Source: a virus. Taken from it: a stretch of DNA of 33,529 nt. The position numbers and the translations under genes are program-made. The notes beneath the pieces were generated by a model that worked only from the letters and a program-made list of their open reading frames with translations, was not told where the DNA came from and made no database searches. Position 1 is the first letter of the stretch, and every line of letters starts with the position of its first letter. Below, in pieces: positions 23,109 to 32,210 of the stretch. The DNA lies in the IMG/VR virus record IMGVR_UViG_3300035034_002179, positions 1 to 33,529 of that record; one strand, 5' to 3'.

Positions 23109-23153
23109 ATATATTCCTGTTCTATGTTATTGAATTTATTGAGGTAATTAGGG

Positions 23154-23181
23154 GCTATAACATATAGATTGTTATTGTTAA
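23154..23181 (-). promoter_or_regulatory. Candidate promoter for the large fibre gene
   Basis: On the minus strand, TTAACA (23176-23181) and TATAGC (23154-23159) are separated by 16 bases, with TGT before the -10 hexamer. It lies in the 117-base gap upstream of the 1488-residue fibre and overlaps the short inverted repeat CTATA-ACA-TATAG (23155-23167). It is a weak match and lacks the TGTGGTATAT core. Confidence 0.35.
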
Positions 23182-23219
23182 TATAGTTTAAAGATTGTTA
23201 TTTAGTAGTTGTTTTAACT

Positions 23220-23237
23220 GTAAAGTTGTGGTATATT
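23220..23237 (+). promoter_or_regulatory. Phage promoter motif, copy 2
   Basis: Identical over 18 bases (GTAAAGTTGTGGTATATT) to 3824-3841. TTGTTT (23209-23214) lies 17 bases upstream of TATATT, a plausible -35 box. It precedes the plus-strand cassette 23256-24228, which is otherwise surrounded by minus-strand genes, so it is probably the dedicated promoter of that cassette. Confidence 0.65.
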
Positions 23238-23255
23238 AAGGAAAAGGGAGTTTTT

Positions 23256-24008
23256 ATGGATTCAGATATTAAATTTTTATATAAAATGTTAGATGTAGAC
23301 TGTAAAGATGAGGCACTTGAAGTACTTAGGCGTATGGGTGATAAAGCTTTCAAGGTTAACCAAAACAAACCAGAAGACTACGTTGTTGGAGATTTCCACA
23401 TAGGTGTAGACTATGGCAAAAAAATTCACGATATTGGAGAAGACATGAGTCGCTATTACGCTGCAGTAGCTATGGGATGGGATAATGTTAGTACAAAAAC
23501 GCAAACAACAAGTTCACAACTTAGCTCACTTGAAATATTCTTAAAAGACAGAGCCTTAATTAAAGATTTTGAAAGTGAAGTTGCTTTTTACCGCCATACT
23601 ACTCTAAAAGATAGGACTGTTTTTGACAATTTCTATAAAAAATATGGTCAAGATAAAGATGCAATTTTACTAGCTTTTAATTTATCAACTAGTCAATTTG
23701 GACAAACCTACTGGCTCGATAAAGCTTCTTTATTTAAAGACTATTTGGAAAAACAAAATAAAAACACCCACAATAACCATACCCATGTCTCTGTCGGTCA
23801 CGTTCACAATCACAACACCTATACTGGATACCAATCTGGAAAGAGTGGGTGGTTATCAAGTGAAATGGGTTCGGTTTCGGAAACTACTAACACACCTAAG
23901 GATTGTTGTGACAGTCCAAACAAATATAAAAATATTATCTCCTCAAGTCTAAAATTTTGGTGTTGTAAAAATTGTGGAGCTGATTTAGGAGATATAAATG
24001 AAAGTTAA
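23256..24008 (+). CDS. Hypothetical protein with His-rich linker and zinc-ribbon-like end, 250 aa
   Basis: Not recognised. The ATG at 23256 with AAGGAAAAGGGAG is the true start; an open TTG frame from 23226 runs through the promoter and is spurious. The first 170 residues are helical and charged (FLYKMLDVDCKDEALEVLRR). A histidine-rich linker (HNNHTHVSVGHVHNHN, near 23770-23815) follows. The end holds a cysteine arrangement: CC in DCCDSPN, then WCCKNCGADLGD, a common zinc-ribbon tail of phage proteins. Metal binding is likely. It lies alone on the plus strand inside the tail cluster, behind its own promoter, like a moron gene. A role in virion structure is not implied. Confidence 0.75.
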   Translation: MDSDIKFLYKMLDVDCKDEALEVLRRMGDKAFKVNQNKPEDYVVGDFHIGVDYGKKIHDIGEDMSRYYAAVAMGWDNVSTKTQTTSSQLSSLEIFLKDRALIKDFESEVAFYRHTTLKDRTVFDNFYKKYGQDKDAILLAFNLSTSQFGQTYWLDKASLFKDYLEKQNKNTHNNHTHVSVGHVHNHNTYTGYQSGKSGWLSSEMGSVSETTNTPKDCCDSPNKYKNIISSSLKFWCCKNCGADLGDINES

Positions 24009-24228
24009 ACAGTTGCGTAAATATTTAGAAGCGTTTGATGACGACACAGAAGTTGTAATGGCTACTCACAGTGAATTAGCACCCAATATAGGTAATCACA
24101 TCAAGTTTTGGGCTATCGATATCGCACTGGTAAGTGAAAGGCTTATTAGGGATGGTCAGTACTACGGTATAGTATCTAGACCTTGTAGGGAAACTAAAGA
24201 CTCTGAAAAATGTGTAGTTTTAATTTAA
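23998..24228 (+). CDS. Hypothetical protein, 76 aa
   Basis: Not recognised to function. The N-terminus MKVKQLRKYLEAFDDDTEVV is a frequent opening of small phage and bacterial proteins ('MKVxELxxxLxxFDPDxEVxV'), whose function is unknown. The start overlaps the previous gene by 11 bases, with GGAG just upstream. The stop overlaps that of the minus-strand 141-residue gene in TTTAA. It is the second gene of the plus-strand cassette. Confidence 0.7.
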   Translation: MKVKQLRKYLEAFDDDTEVVMATHSELAPNIGNHIKFWAIDIALVSERLIRDGQYYGIVSRPCRETKDSEKCVVLI

Positions 24229-24650
24229 CTCATATCTAGTGGGTTAAGTGGAATAATACCCTTAAATGTAAAGCTTAACTGAACAACACCTTTGGCTGAT
24301 ATTTGTACTGATTCACTAACAACCTTAATCTGTTGGATAAATATTATTTTAGTATCAGACTGTCTTTCTCTAATTTCTAAAGAAATATAAGGTGCAATTA
24401 GTCTTTGGTTTATTTTTGTAGTAATGTCCTTACCCTGCAAACCACCTGAAAGCTTAACCCTCACGCCAGATATAGTTCCCTGTACCGACATTCTAGTTGT
24501 AGTAATTTCTTGAGGGTAAATTGAGTCAATTCCGTAAATTTCACTCTCACCGTAATCTAATGTATACGCTATTTGTTGAACTTCTGGATATAACACACCA
24601 CCCAAAAATAGTCTACAATTAGCTCCTGTTAATACTACTGACTGTGCCAT
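24225..24650 (-). CDS. Tail tube- or baseplate-associated protein, 141 aa (putative)
   Basis: A beta-rich structural protein of the tail. The start is set at 24650 (MAQSVVLTGANCRLFLGG), preceded by AAGGAAA. A longer frame from 24680 would overlap the upstream gene and lacks a site. The sequence alternates short strands with polar turns (YTLDYGESEIYGIDSIYPQE, then MSVQGTISGVRVKLSGG), as in tail-tube-like and baseplate hub-adaptor folds. It follows the 535-residue baseplate protein at 8 bases, so the genes are co-transcribed. Tube versus baseplate adaptor cannot be separated by eye. Confidence 0.7.
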   Translation of the reverse strand: MAQSVVLTGANCRLFLGGVLYPEVQQIAYTLDYGESEIYGIDSIYPQEITTTRMSVQGTISGVRVKLSGGLQGKDITTKINQRLIAPYISLEIRERQSDTKIIFIQQIKVVSESVQISAKGVVQLSFTFKGIIPLNPLDMS

Positions 24651-24658
24651 TATTTTCC

Positions 24659-26266
24659 TTAAACTGGATCGCCACCCCAAACATAAAAGCGATCAGAAAA
24701 TTCAGTACCGAATTTAGATAGCCCTATGTCATCAGGGTATAGAATTGTTATTACAACGTTAATACCAGTAGCTGATATTAGATTAATTAGATCTTCCGCA
24801 TATATTCTACCAGATGAAATATCTGTAATGTAGAAGGGGAAGTCTGTTCCATCTCTAGCTACATCGTAAGCGAAGTTTTGAGCAACCAGAGATATATTAG
24901 TACCTGCTGGATGTACGTTTTTAAAGGTATACGATGGATTGATAAATAATTGCCCCGTAGATGGTCTAGCGATATACGGAACTGGACCTTCTTCTTTTGA
25001 AGTACCAAATCCAAAAACCAAATTTCCTTCAGTATCTGGGATATCTGTAGCATCGTCTACTTGTACAATTCTTTCTGTACTTGAGTTTACAATTTCTGTA
25101 GTGTTACACTCTTCTCCACCAATAATGTACGGTTTTGTAGTGTCATATATGTACGGTCCGAAATCCTCATTAATAGAGGGATTTGTTTCTTGTAAATGTG
25201 CAGCTCCAGCTCTATCTCTTCTAACTACCTTTGCAGTAGCTGGCATAAATACTTCTAGAAGTCTGTTTTCAGTTTGATAAGCTCCAGCCCAGTTAATTTG
25301 AGATCCAATTGTGAACCTTTTAGGGTTGAAAAATAATATAGCTTCAGTATCACCCTGCGTAGTTATTTCAGGAATACCGTTTGGGTTTTCCCACTCAACA
25401 AAAGATTCGTTAACTATTCCACCTTGAACTTTAGAAACATTAAAAGTTCCTCTATTAACGATGTCAAAAGCTGTACCAAATATATTTACATAGTCTCCGG
25501 CACTAACTTTACCAATTGAAGGGTTTGCACCACCAGACCAAGTAGCTCTAATAATTCCACCAGCCTCTTGTGTCAAAGTCCACTGTGTAGATGCAACGCC
25601 TGAAGTAGGTTTAATTTGAGAAAATTTTAGTTTGTTTTGTGCCTTACCACCTAGTACTCTTACAGATGAGCTTGGACCGTTTGTTTCAGATCTAAGTACA
25701 ACATAGCCACCAATACCATCGTCTTGTGCAATGCCGACACCTTTTCTACCAAGTCTTCTTATACCTCTTGTGATAGCATCGGCAACTTCTACAGCAGTAG
25801 CATTGTTAATATCTGTAAATTGATTTGGTGTAAATGTCACTTCTACAGGGGATTGGTCATCAAAACTTATAAGTAATGTGTCACCGTCTTCTAGACTGTA
25901 AGTTTCCAACTCAGAAGACCTAATGGTAGCTCTTACGAAGTTTTCACCAAACATAATTCTTAAAATTTCATGTACAAGATCTCTAACTTGCTTACGAGTG
26001 GAAACTTCAATACCAAGATCTCTAAAGACCTCATCAGATAGACCTACATTTTCTGGTCTCGTCACGTCTCTACCAGCTAACAGGGCGTCTAGATACTGAC
26101 CAACAGCGGATACAATGTATAACTGATCACTTACAGCTTCAACGTTGTTAATTAAATGTAGTGGTCCAGAAGCCAGAGACTCTAAGACCTTATCAACATT
26201 TTTACCTCTAAGTGTAGGATTGAGATATTGTCTTAACCTTTTCTTTTCCTTATCTATGTCGCTCAT
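24659..26266 (-). CDS. Baseplate/tail structural protein with shared modules, 535 aa
   Basis: Structural protein of the baseplate region. The first 120 residues are helical, with VSAVGQYLDALLAGRDVTRP, an arrangement also found near the start of baseplate J-like proteins ('GxYLDxLAxxxGxxRP'). The next section (EDGDTLLISFDDQSPVEVTF ... GGYVVLRSETNG) and the one after it (WSGGANPSIGKVSAGDYVNI ... VNRGTFNVSKV) are modules also present in the adjacent 1970-residue protein. The C-terminal 200 residues are distinct. The start overlaps the stop of the J-like gene by one base (TAATG), so the two are translationally coupled. The exact baseplate role is not assigned. Confidence 0.8.
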   Translation of the reverse strand: MSDIDKEKKRLRQYLNPTLRGKNVDKVLESLASGPLHLINNVEAVSDQLYIVSAVGQYLDALLAGRDVTRPENVGLSDEVFRDLGIEVSTRKQVRDLVHEILRIMFGENFVRATIRSSELETYSLEDGDTLLISFDDQSPVEVTFTPNQFTDINNATAVEVADAITRGIRRLGRKGVGIAQDDGIGGYVVLRSETNGPSSSVRVLGGKAQNKLKFSQIKPTSGVASTQWTLTQEAGGIIRATWSGGANPSIGKVSAGDYVNIFGTAFDIVNRGTFNVSKVQGGIVNESFVEWENPNGIPEITTQGDTEAILFFNPKRFTIGSQINWAGAYQTENRLLEVFMPATAKVVRRDRAGAAHLQETNPSINEDFGPYIYDTTKPYIIGGEECNTTEIVNSSTERIVQVDDATDIPDTEGNLVFGFGTSKEEGPVPYIARPSTGQLFINPSYTFKNVHPAGTNISLVAQNFAYDVARDGTDFPFYITDISSGRIYAEDLINLISATGINVVITILYPDDIGLSKFGTEFSDRFYVWGGDPV

Positions 26267-29200
26267 TAACCAACCTTACTTATAGTGATATCATTAACAA
26301 TATCTAATATAAGAGCTTTTTCAGAAGGGTTAACTACAATAACATCGTTGTTAATGTCGTATGTAGGTGATGTGACTGATACTGCAGAAACACCTGGTAT
26401 GCTGTTGACAACTGCAACTATATCAGAAATAGCTATTGACTGACCAATTGAGTTTGAGTTTACTAATGCAGCTATATTGTTTCTAGCTTGCTCTGTTACT
26501 CTACTAAAAGGTATACCAGTGTTTACTCTAACACCAACACCAACTTCAATTCTTCTAATCAAAGGTGGTTCGATAAATATTTCTGCACCTGCTGCTGCAA
26601 CGCCTGGGTATGTGACGTTATCTCTAGGGTCTCCATACACAATTCTATTTGATTCAGCAATTAAACCTGTTTCGTACCTGTAAGAGTCAAAACCTTTTCT
26701 AATAGCTGTATTGAATCCCAACTTACCCACTGCAGAAAAATTAACTTCTCCAGCATCTCTATTAATCTTTAAAAATTGAGAATCCGTATCAAAAACAATA
26801 CAAGATCTATCAGCGTTATTTGGATCTACAGACTTGTTGTAAATTTTCTTATAAGCTGTGTATGGTAAGAATTCTTCAACATATACTTGAGTAAATCTTT
26901 CTTCAAGTTGAACAGTGGTTTTATCTACCAATACACCTTGAACTACTATTGAGTTTTTATTTAAAACTTCCAGTACGTTGTAAGAACCAACATTATCCCC
27001 ACCAAAAACGTTACCTGAAACTACAAATCTATCCCCAACAATTGTTGTTTCGTATTCAGAAAATACAAGAGATGGTTTGTGTGATTCAAGTACATCTGTA
27101 ATTAAAATACCAGTTTCACCTACTGCTTTTGAATTGGCGCATACTACATAATCTATACCAGACTCTACAACCATAAAGCTACCTTGATTATCAACATCAA
27201 AATCAGATCCTAAGGTTAATGTGTCTCCGTATTTAGCCTCAGACATAGTAGGGATAGTTCCAGTACCATTGTGCTCAACTCTCATCAAGCCACTTGTAGC
27301 AACCACATCAAACTCAGTAGTTCCATCAAAACCTAAAGACCTATTGTTAGCAGAGATAGTTACAATTTCTTCAACTGCATTTGGGTTGTCTATATAAACA
27401 CTGTTGTTATATCTTCTAATTATTCTATATGTACCTTTGTTTAGATCTTCAAAGCCATCAGATACAACTAACGAGTCACCCTCACTGATTTCAGCAGAAA
27501 CACTAAAACTAGCTAGAGGAAGTGATACCGAAGCCTCACCTATCGATAGCGTATTGTCTACAACAATTTTACTTCCGTCTTCCGAAACAGCAACTACATC
27601 AAAAGATCCATTGTTAGTTTCGTTAGTAAACCCAGATACTGTTAGTAAATCGCCTTTTTGAGACTCTATAAAGTTAACATTTCCAGACTCAACCGTGTAC
27701 TCTGTAAATCCAGTAGTTAAATTTCTCTCAACACTTACTACAGAAGCGTCATCGTTTATTTCAACTGACTTGTTAAATATTGGATCATCCCCATTTCCAT
27801 CCCAAGAAATACAAACTAGAGATCCGTGTTTTTCAACATGAAAGGTTCTACCGCTATCTCTAAAGAAATTTCTAGACTCTCCAAAGTAATTGTCTTGATC
27901 TTCTATGTTTCCTAATGTAATAGTAGACTGTCCAGCTAGTGGAGAGTTACCTACCATAGAAACGGTAGTGATAAAGCTCATACCAGTATTTTTCTTTTGT
28001 TCTTCGGAAGCTGTTAACTTAACCCACTGGTCAACATGAAAACCGCCAGAAGCAGATCTGGGTATTGTAGCCTTTATAAGATCAGACCCAGCAATTCTAG
28101 ATGCAGCCTGTAATACTTGAGCAGCAGCAGAGTTAGCATTCCCACCAGCAATCTGTACAGCTCCATTTGAACCTAAAACTTCTGTTTTGAATTGAACCCT
28201 TCTCTCTCTAGATGACGTTGTAATATCACCAAGAGTTGTAAAACCTGTAACTGCAAGTGTATTCATGAAATCCACAACCTGTCTAGCTGTGGTAGGAATT
28301 AACCTAACTTCCTCACCTGCATTAAATGCATAAGCATTAGCTGTACCTGTTGAAAACGAAGGTAAGTCCAGTGCTTTTTTAAATCTAAACTGATAGTTTG
28401 GAGCAGTAGAGTCTAGGTCAGAGACCTCAACCCAATTCATACCGTCAAGTAGCCTAACTCCTTTGTATGTAAAGTTAGAATCTTCTTCTGTTGATCTAGA
28501 AATAACTCCAGAACCTGCTAAACCAGCATCGTTAATTATTTCAGAAGTAATAAAGTCTGATACATTATCTGCTACATATGTGTTAATTTCATCTGCGGTT
28601 GTGTCGTTATTTTCAAACAATACAACTGTTGTGTTAGTTAAAGTAGCGATGTCGTTTTCAGCCAGAGCAGATCCAGTTTCTCTAATTACAGTAAAAGATG
28701 TAGCAGTTGCAGAAGATACTCTAAATGTACCTTGATTTTCTATAGAAAACTCACCATTACCGTTAATAGTAACGTAACCACCAGAAGACAGTGCAGCTGC
28801 AATTGTAGGGTTAGTTCCAGTACCACTATGTGTATAGGTAACTTCATCAAAACCAGCAAAACTTGTTATCGTTACATCCCACTCAGTAGTTCCATCAATT
28901 GTGTTAGCAATAGCATTCCCAGATTTCAAACTGATTCTAACCAAAACCTCTGTATCAACTGAGACTGTGTGTACAATTTCTTGGTTAGCTGAGGTTGGGT
29001 AAGTATATCCAACATTTAATCTTTCACCAGCCTTTCCCCACTCAACACTTCTAAATAATAACGAGTCTTGAGCTACCATTGTTTTGATGGGATCAATAAC
29101 ATTTTTAGCTTTCATTAAGGCTCTGTAGTTTTTAAAATTAAAGTCTACACCAAAGAAATCTTGAAATTCTGCTGTAGATCCCGAATCTGTATCAAAAGCT

Positions 29201-32178
29201 CTCCAGTTATTTGTATCAATACCAGCTGTGTTGTTGGCGATAGCTCTTCTAAATAGAGATATTGGAAATGTTTTGTTTGAAGCGTCTCCATCTAATATAA
29301 GTGTCATTACATCTTCGGCACTTAATTGGTAAGTATCTGCAACATAAAACCTATCGTTAGCTCTAACCCTTCTAACTAATTGACTTTCGTTTACGTTTAC
29401 CGACAGACCCGTTATAGAGTCAATTTGGACACACTCGTTGTCTGAAGCGTTATCCTGAACAGTACTAAAAGGATGAAGCATACATATGTTAGCGTTTGGA
29501 TCAATTCCAGATGCACTTAAATCAATTGAACTATCAAAGTCACCTATTAAAGAATTTGGTGGATCTGCTGGTCTATCGCTAGTTATTAAACCATTCACAA
29601 AAAGAGGAAAAATATCATCTTCACTTTCGTTTTCGTAAAAAGCAAATAAAGAATTCTCAGATGAGTTTCTTTGGTTTTCAGATAAGCTCAATCCCTTGGC
29701 TGAATCGTTAAATGTCACAATAAAAATCTCACCAGTTTGGTCTTCCGTTTCTGTTGTGATAGATAAAATTTGATCGTCTTCAACACTTGTAGATGCACCA
29801 ATTATTGAATCTCTCAAGATTGTAGCTACAGTGTTGATATTATACGTTCCAGAATCTATTTTAACTTTTTGAACTGGAAATTGCGTTCTTACAATCGATA
29901 TACCTTCTTGCCAAACAATTGGACCTTGAGCAGTTGAGGCAGTAAATTCAGTTGGAGTAACTGTTAACTCAACATATTCACCACTAGTTCCTGAAACTCT
30001 TCCTTCAAGTCTGTTTCCTACACTAAGTTCTTCAGACCATAGAATAAGCCAATCTCCAACTTCTACATTTGAAAATGCTGTTGGATTGTTCGAGGTGTAC
30101 CTTACAACATTAGTTGCTGGTTTACTTACAGTTAAAGATGTGTCAGCTGTAACTCCAGTATTAACTGTAGTAGCATCTTGATTATCGATTAATACCCAAA
30201 TATAACCGTCTGAAGGAAGGGTAACAATACCACTTAATATTGGTAGTGATTCAACACTACCCTTGGTAAATTCAGTACCAGATGTAAGGCTGTCACCTTT
30301 TTCTAGTGGTTTTTTAAGTTTAAATTGAGCTGTGTTTCTAGAAAGTGTAAAGTCAGCCTCTCTACCTTCAGCCGTAAGACCTTGAGATGCAGTAAACACA
30401 CCTTTAGATACCAACCCAGAAGAAGGATCTACAATAACTGAGGCTCTAGAAGTAGCTCCTAAGTTTGATGTAAGTACTAACCTATTTCCATTAATGGAAG
30501 CGGTGATACCTGTTACTTTCGTGTTGATAACATTAACCCAAGATTGAAGTGAGTTATTTCTATTTACCGTAGGGTGAGTTCCCTCAGATAAAAAATCAGC
30601 ATCAACAAAAGTATATGTAATACTGGATGTCTTATCTGCAGAGATGACTAAAGTATCACCTGTAGCTACTGCGTTTGACCAGTTGATTTGTTGCTCAGAA
30701 GTTACACTTGCAACTCTACCGTTTTTACTAATAGGTTTTTTGTTTTTAAATAATTTAAGAGTTTGAGCTTCACCTTCTGGCAGACCAATTGCAACACCAG
30801 CATCTCTACCCACTGTAGGTAGAGTTTTTTGAATAAACTCGTCTTCCTCTGTTCTAGCAAAAACAGTAACTCTAGTTCCGTCTTCTATTGTTCTAGCTGA
30901 AAAAGATATGTTTGAGTTTGCATTAATAGACGCTACAACTTCAAAGGCTGTGGCGTTATTTGGAGATCTAAAGTCTGTAGATTGAAATACATGCTCACTC
31001 AAGTTACCACCAACAAGTAGTGATAGTCTATCGTTACCTGCAATAGCATATGGAGATGTGTTGACTGATGAAAGAAACGCTTTTGCTACAGATGTTTGTA
31101 TACCACCAGTAGCTAGTTGAAAAAATCTTTCCCCACCCAGTGCAGAGTCAACAATAAATTCAAGACCTACACCTTGAGTTGATTGCTCATACCCATTACC
31201 GTTGTCAATAAATAAAGTAGTAGTTTCACCATCAGAGAAAATCTCGTTAGATGTAACTGTAGCGTTTTCATCCTGAGCCTGAGCACCTAAAACTGAATTT
31301 CTAACAGCGATAGAAGTACCTAAACCTCTTGAGATCCTAGCTCTTTTGATATTGTTTCTAATTTCCTCATCTGTGTCTGCATTTTTACCAGTAGTAAACC
31401 CTACTACGTTTGTGACAACAGCACCTGTAAATGGAGCTGAAGAAAATCTTTTAATTGAATTTGCCGGAACATTTCCATCAGCACCAGGCTCTTGAGCAGC
31501 AACTGCTACACCGGAAATAGAAACCTCACCATCAAGGATGATTGCCTGTTGTGTTAGTGTAAAGTTAATATCTGGAGAAGTACCAGAAGATGGTGACTGT
31601 ACAACTTCACCAGAAGATATAGTTCTCACCCCACCTTGAGCAAAGATAACTGATTCAGATATATTGTGGAACTTTGTAGTAGGGTTGACAAGTGTAATTT
31701 CATAGAAACCACCAACCTGAACAATTGAACTGTAATCTAGAGGACCTTCAACGTTAGGTGTTCCCCTACCAATATAAACACTACCCGTAGGCTCAAAAAG
31801 TGAGGCGTCAGATACTCTAATTATCGTAGATCCAATGTTTGGTGGGTTAGCACCTGCATAGACTTTAGTTACGATTTTTTCAAAAGAGGTGTCGGTAATA
31901 GTTACCGTACCTGTAGCTACCTTATCACCCTGAACTACTATATTTTCGTCAGCTGCAATTCTTTTAAGTTTTTCTGTACCAGCTCTGTCTACATCAAACT
32001 CTCTTAAAATAGAAAAGTTATCTCCAGAAGCTCTGTATATTGCCTGAGCAACGGACTCAAAAAAAGACAACTGAACAGATCCAGTGTTTAAATCGTTCAC
32101 TCCCACCTTAGAGGTGTAAGTTGAGATCATGTCTCCCAATATTTGTTCGTAACTCTTAGGTGTTGGTGTACCACTCAT
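26266..32178 (-). CDS. Giant baseplate J-like protein, 1970 aa
   Basis: Baseplate wedge component of a contractile tail. The N-terminus (KSYEQILGDMISTY, then LNTGSVQLSFFESVAQAIYR and AGTEKLKRIAADENIVVQGD) is the classic baseplate J start. The last 100 residues (RRIEVGVGVRVNTGIPFSRV, then IGQSIAISDIVAVVNSIPGV) are the classic J end. Usual members have about 350-500 residues. Here about 1400 residues of extra beta-rich modules are inserted, including repeated units of about 90 residues ('GTTEWDV...GTGTNPTI...GDYV...N.GTF.V') and 'L.I..DG.....TF..' units. The gene begins at an ATG after AAGGATATAAT and behind a TGTGGTATAT promoter motif. Its product is probably the main scaffold or decorated wedge arm. 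Confidence 0.9.
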   Translation of the reverse strand: MSGTPTPKSYEQILGDMISTYTSKVGVNDLNTGSVQLSFFESVAQAIYRASGDNFSILREFDVDRAGTEKLKRIAADENIVVQGDKVATGTVTITDTSFEKIVTKVYAGANPPNIGSTIIRVSDASLFEPTGSVYIGRGTPNVEGPLDYSSIVQVGGFYEITLVNPTTKFHNISESVIFAQGGVRTISSGEVVQSPSSGTSPDINFTLTQQAIILDGEVSISGVAVAAQEPGADGNVPANSIKRFSSAPFTGAVVTNVVGFTTGKNADTDEEIRNNIKRARISRGLGTSIAVRNSVLGAQAQDENATVTSNEIFSDGETTTLFIDNGNGYEQSTQGVGLEFIVDSALGGERFFQLATGGIQTSVAKAFLSSVNTSPYAIAGNDRLSLLVGGNLSEHVFQSTDFRSPNNATAFEVVASINANSNISFSARTIEDGTRVTVFARTEEDEFIQKTLPTVGRDAGVAIGLPEGEAQTLKLFKNKKPISKNGRVASVTSEQQINWSNAVATGDTLVISADKTSSITYTFVDADFLSEGTHPTVNRNNSLQSWVNVINTKVTGITASINGNRLVLTSNLGATSRASVIVDPSSGLVSKGVFTASQGLTAEGREADFTLSRNTAQFKLKKPLEKGDSLTSGTEFTKGSVESLPILSGIVTLPSDGYIWVLIDNQDATTVNTGVTADTSLTVSKPATNVVRYTSNNPTAFSNVEVGDWLILWSEELSVGNRLEGRVSGTSGEYVELTVTPTEFTASTAQGPIVWQEGISIVRTQFPVQKVKIDSGTYNINTVATILRDSIIGASTSVEDDQILSITTETEDQTGEIFIVTFNDSAKGLSLSENQRNSSENSLFAFYENESEDDIFPLFVNGLITSDRPADPPNSLIGDFDSSIDLSASGIDPNANICMLHPFSTVQDNASDNECVQIDSITGLSVNVNESQLVRRVRANDRFYVADTYQLSAEDVMTLILDGDASNKTFPISLFRRAIANNTAGIDTNNWRAFDTDSGSTAEFQDFFGVDFNFKNYRALMKAKNVIDPIKTMVAQDSLLFRSVEWGKAGERLNVGYTYPTSANQEIVHTVSVDTEVLVRISLKSGNAIANTIDGTTEWDVTITSFAGFDEVTYTHSGTGTNPTIAAALSSGGYVTINGNGEFSIENQGTFRVSSATATSFTVIRETGSALAENDIATLTNTTVVLFENNDTTADEINTYVADNVSDFITSEIINDAGLAGSGVISRSTEEDSNFTYKGVRLLDGMNWVEVSDLDSTAPNYQFRFKKALDLPSFSTGTANAYAFNAGEEVRLIPTTARQVVDFMNTLAVTGFTTLGDITTSSRERRVQFKTEVLGSNGAVQIAGGNANSAAAQVLQAASRIAGSDLIKATIPRSASGGFHVDQWVKLTASEEQKKNTGMSFITTVSMVGNSPLAGQSTITLGNIEDQDNYFGESRNFFRDSGRTFHVEKHGSLVCISWDGNGDDPIFNKSVEINDDASVVSVERNLTTGFTEYTVESGNVNFIESQKGDLLTVSGFTNETNNGSFDVVAVSEDGSKIVVDNTLSIGEASVSLPLASFSVSAEISEGDSLVVSDGFEDLNKGTYRIIRRYNNSVYIDNPNAVEEIVTISANNRSLGFDGTTEFDVVATSGLMRVEHNGTGTIPTMSEAKYGDTLTLGSDFDVDNQGSFMVVESGIDYVVCANSKAVGETGILITDVLESHKPSLVFSEYETTIVGDRFVVSGNVFGGDNVGSYNVLEVLNKNSIVVQGVLVDKTTVQLEERFTQVYVEEFLPYTAYKKIYNKSVDPNNADRSCIVFDTDSQFLKINRDAGEVNFSAVGKLGFNTAIRKGFDSYRYETGLIAESNRIVYGDPRDNVTYPGVAAAGAEIFIEPPLIRRIEVGVGVRVNTGIPFSRVTEQARNNIAALVNSNSIGQSIAISDIVAVVNSIPGVSAVSVTSPTYDINNDVIVVNPSEKALILDIVNDITISKVG

Positions 32179-32198
32179 ATTATATCCTTATACCTTTT

Positions 32199-32208
32199 AT
32201 ATACCACA
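32199..32208 (-). promoter_or_regulatory. Phage promoter motif, minus-strand copy
   Basis: TGTGGTATAT on the minus strand, in the 32-base gap between the LysM/gp25-like gene and the giant baseplate gene, with AAAATGTGGTATATAAAAGG around it. The core is identical to the two plus-strand copies at 3831 and 23227, so one factor could start both early and structural units. Confidence 0.5.
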
Positions 32209-32210
32209 TT

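Noticed and set aside
23155-23167. T4-type late promoter (TATAAATA) ahead of the large fibre
   Set aside because: Only a CTATA-ACA-TATAG inverted repeat is present. No TATAAATA was found in the gap.
23226-23255. TTG start for the His-rich protein gene
   Set aside because: The codons run through the repeated promoter motif. The ATG at 23256 has a good ribosome-binding site.
24651-24680. Longer N-terminus for the 141-residue tail protein
   Set aside because: It would overlap the upstream gene by 22 bases and has no ribosome-binding site, while the ATG at 24650 follows AAGGAAA.
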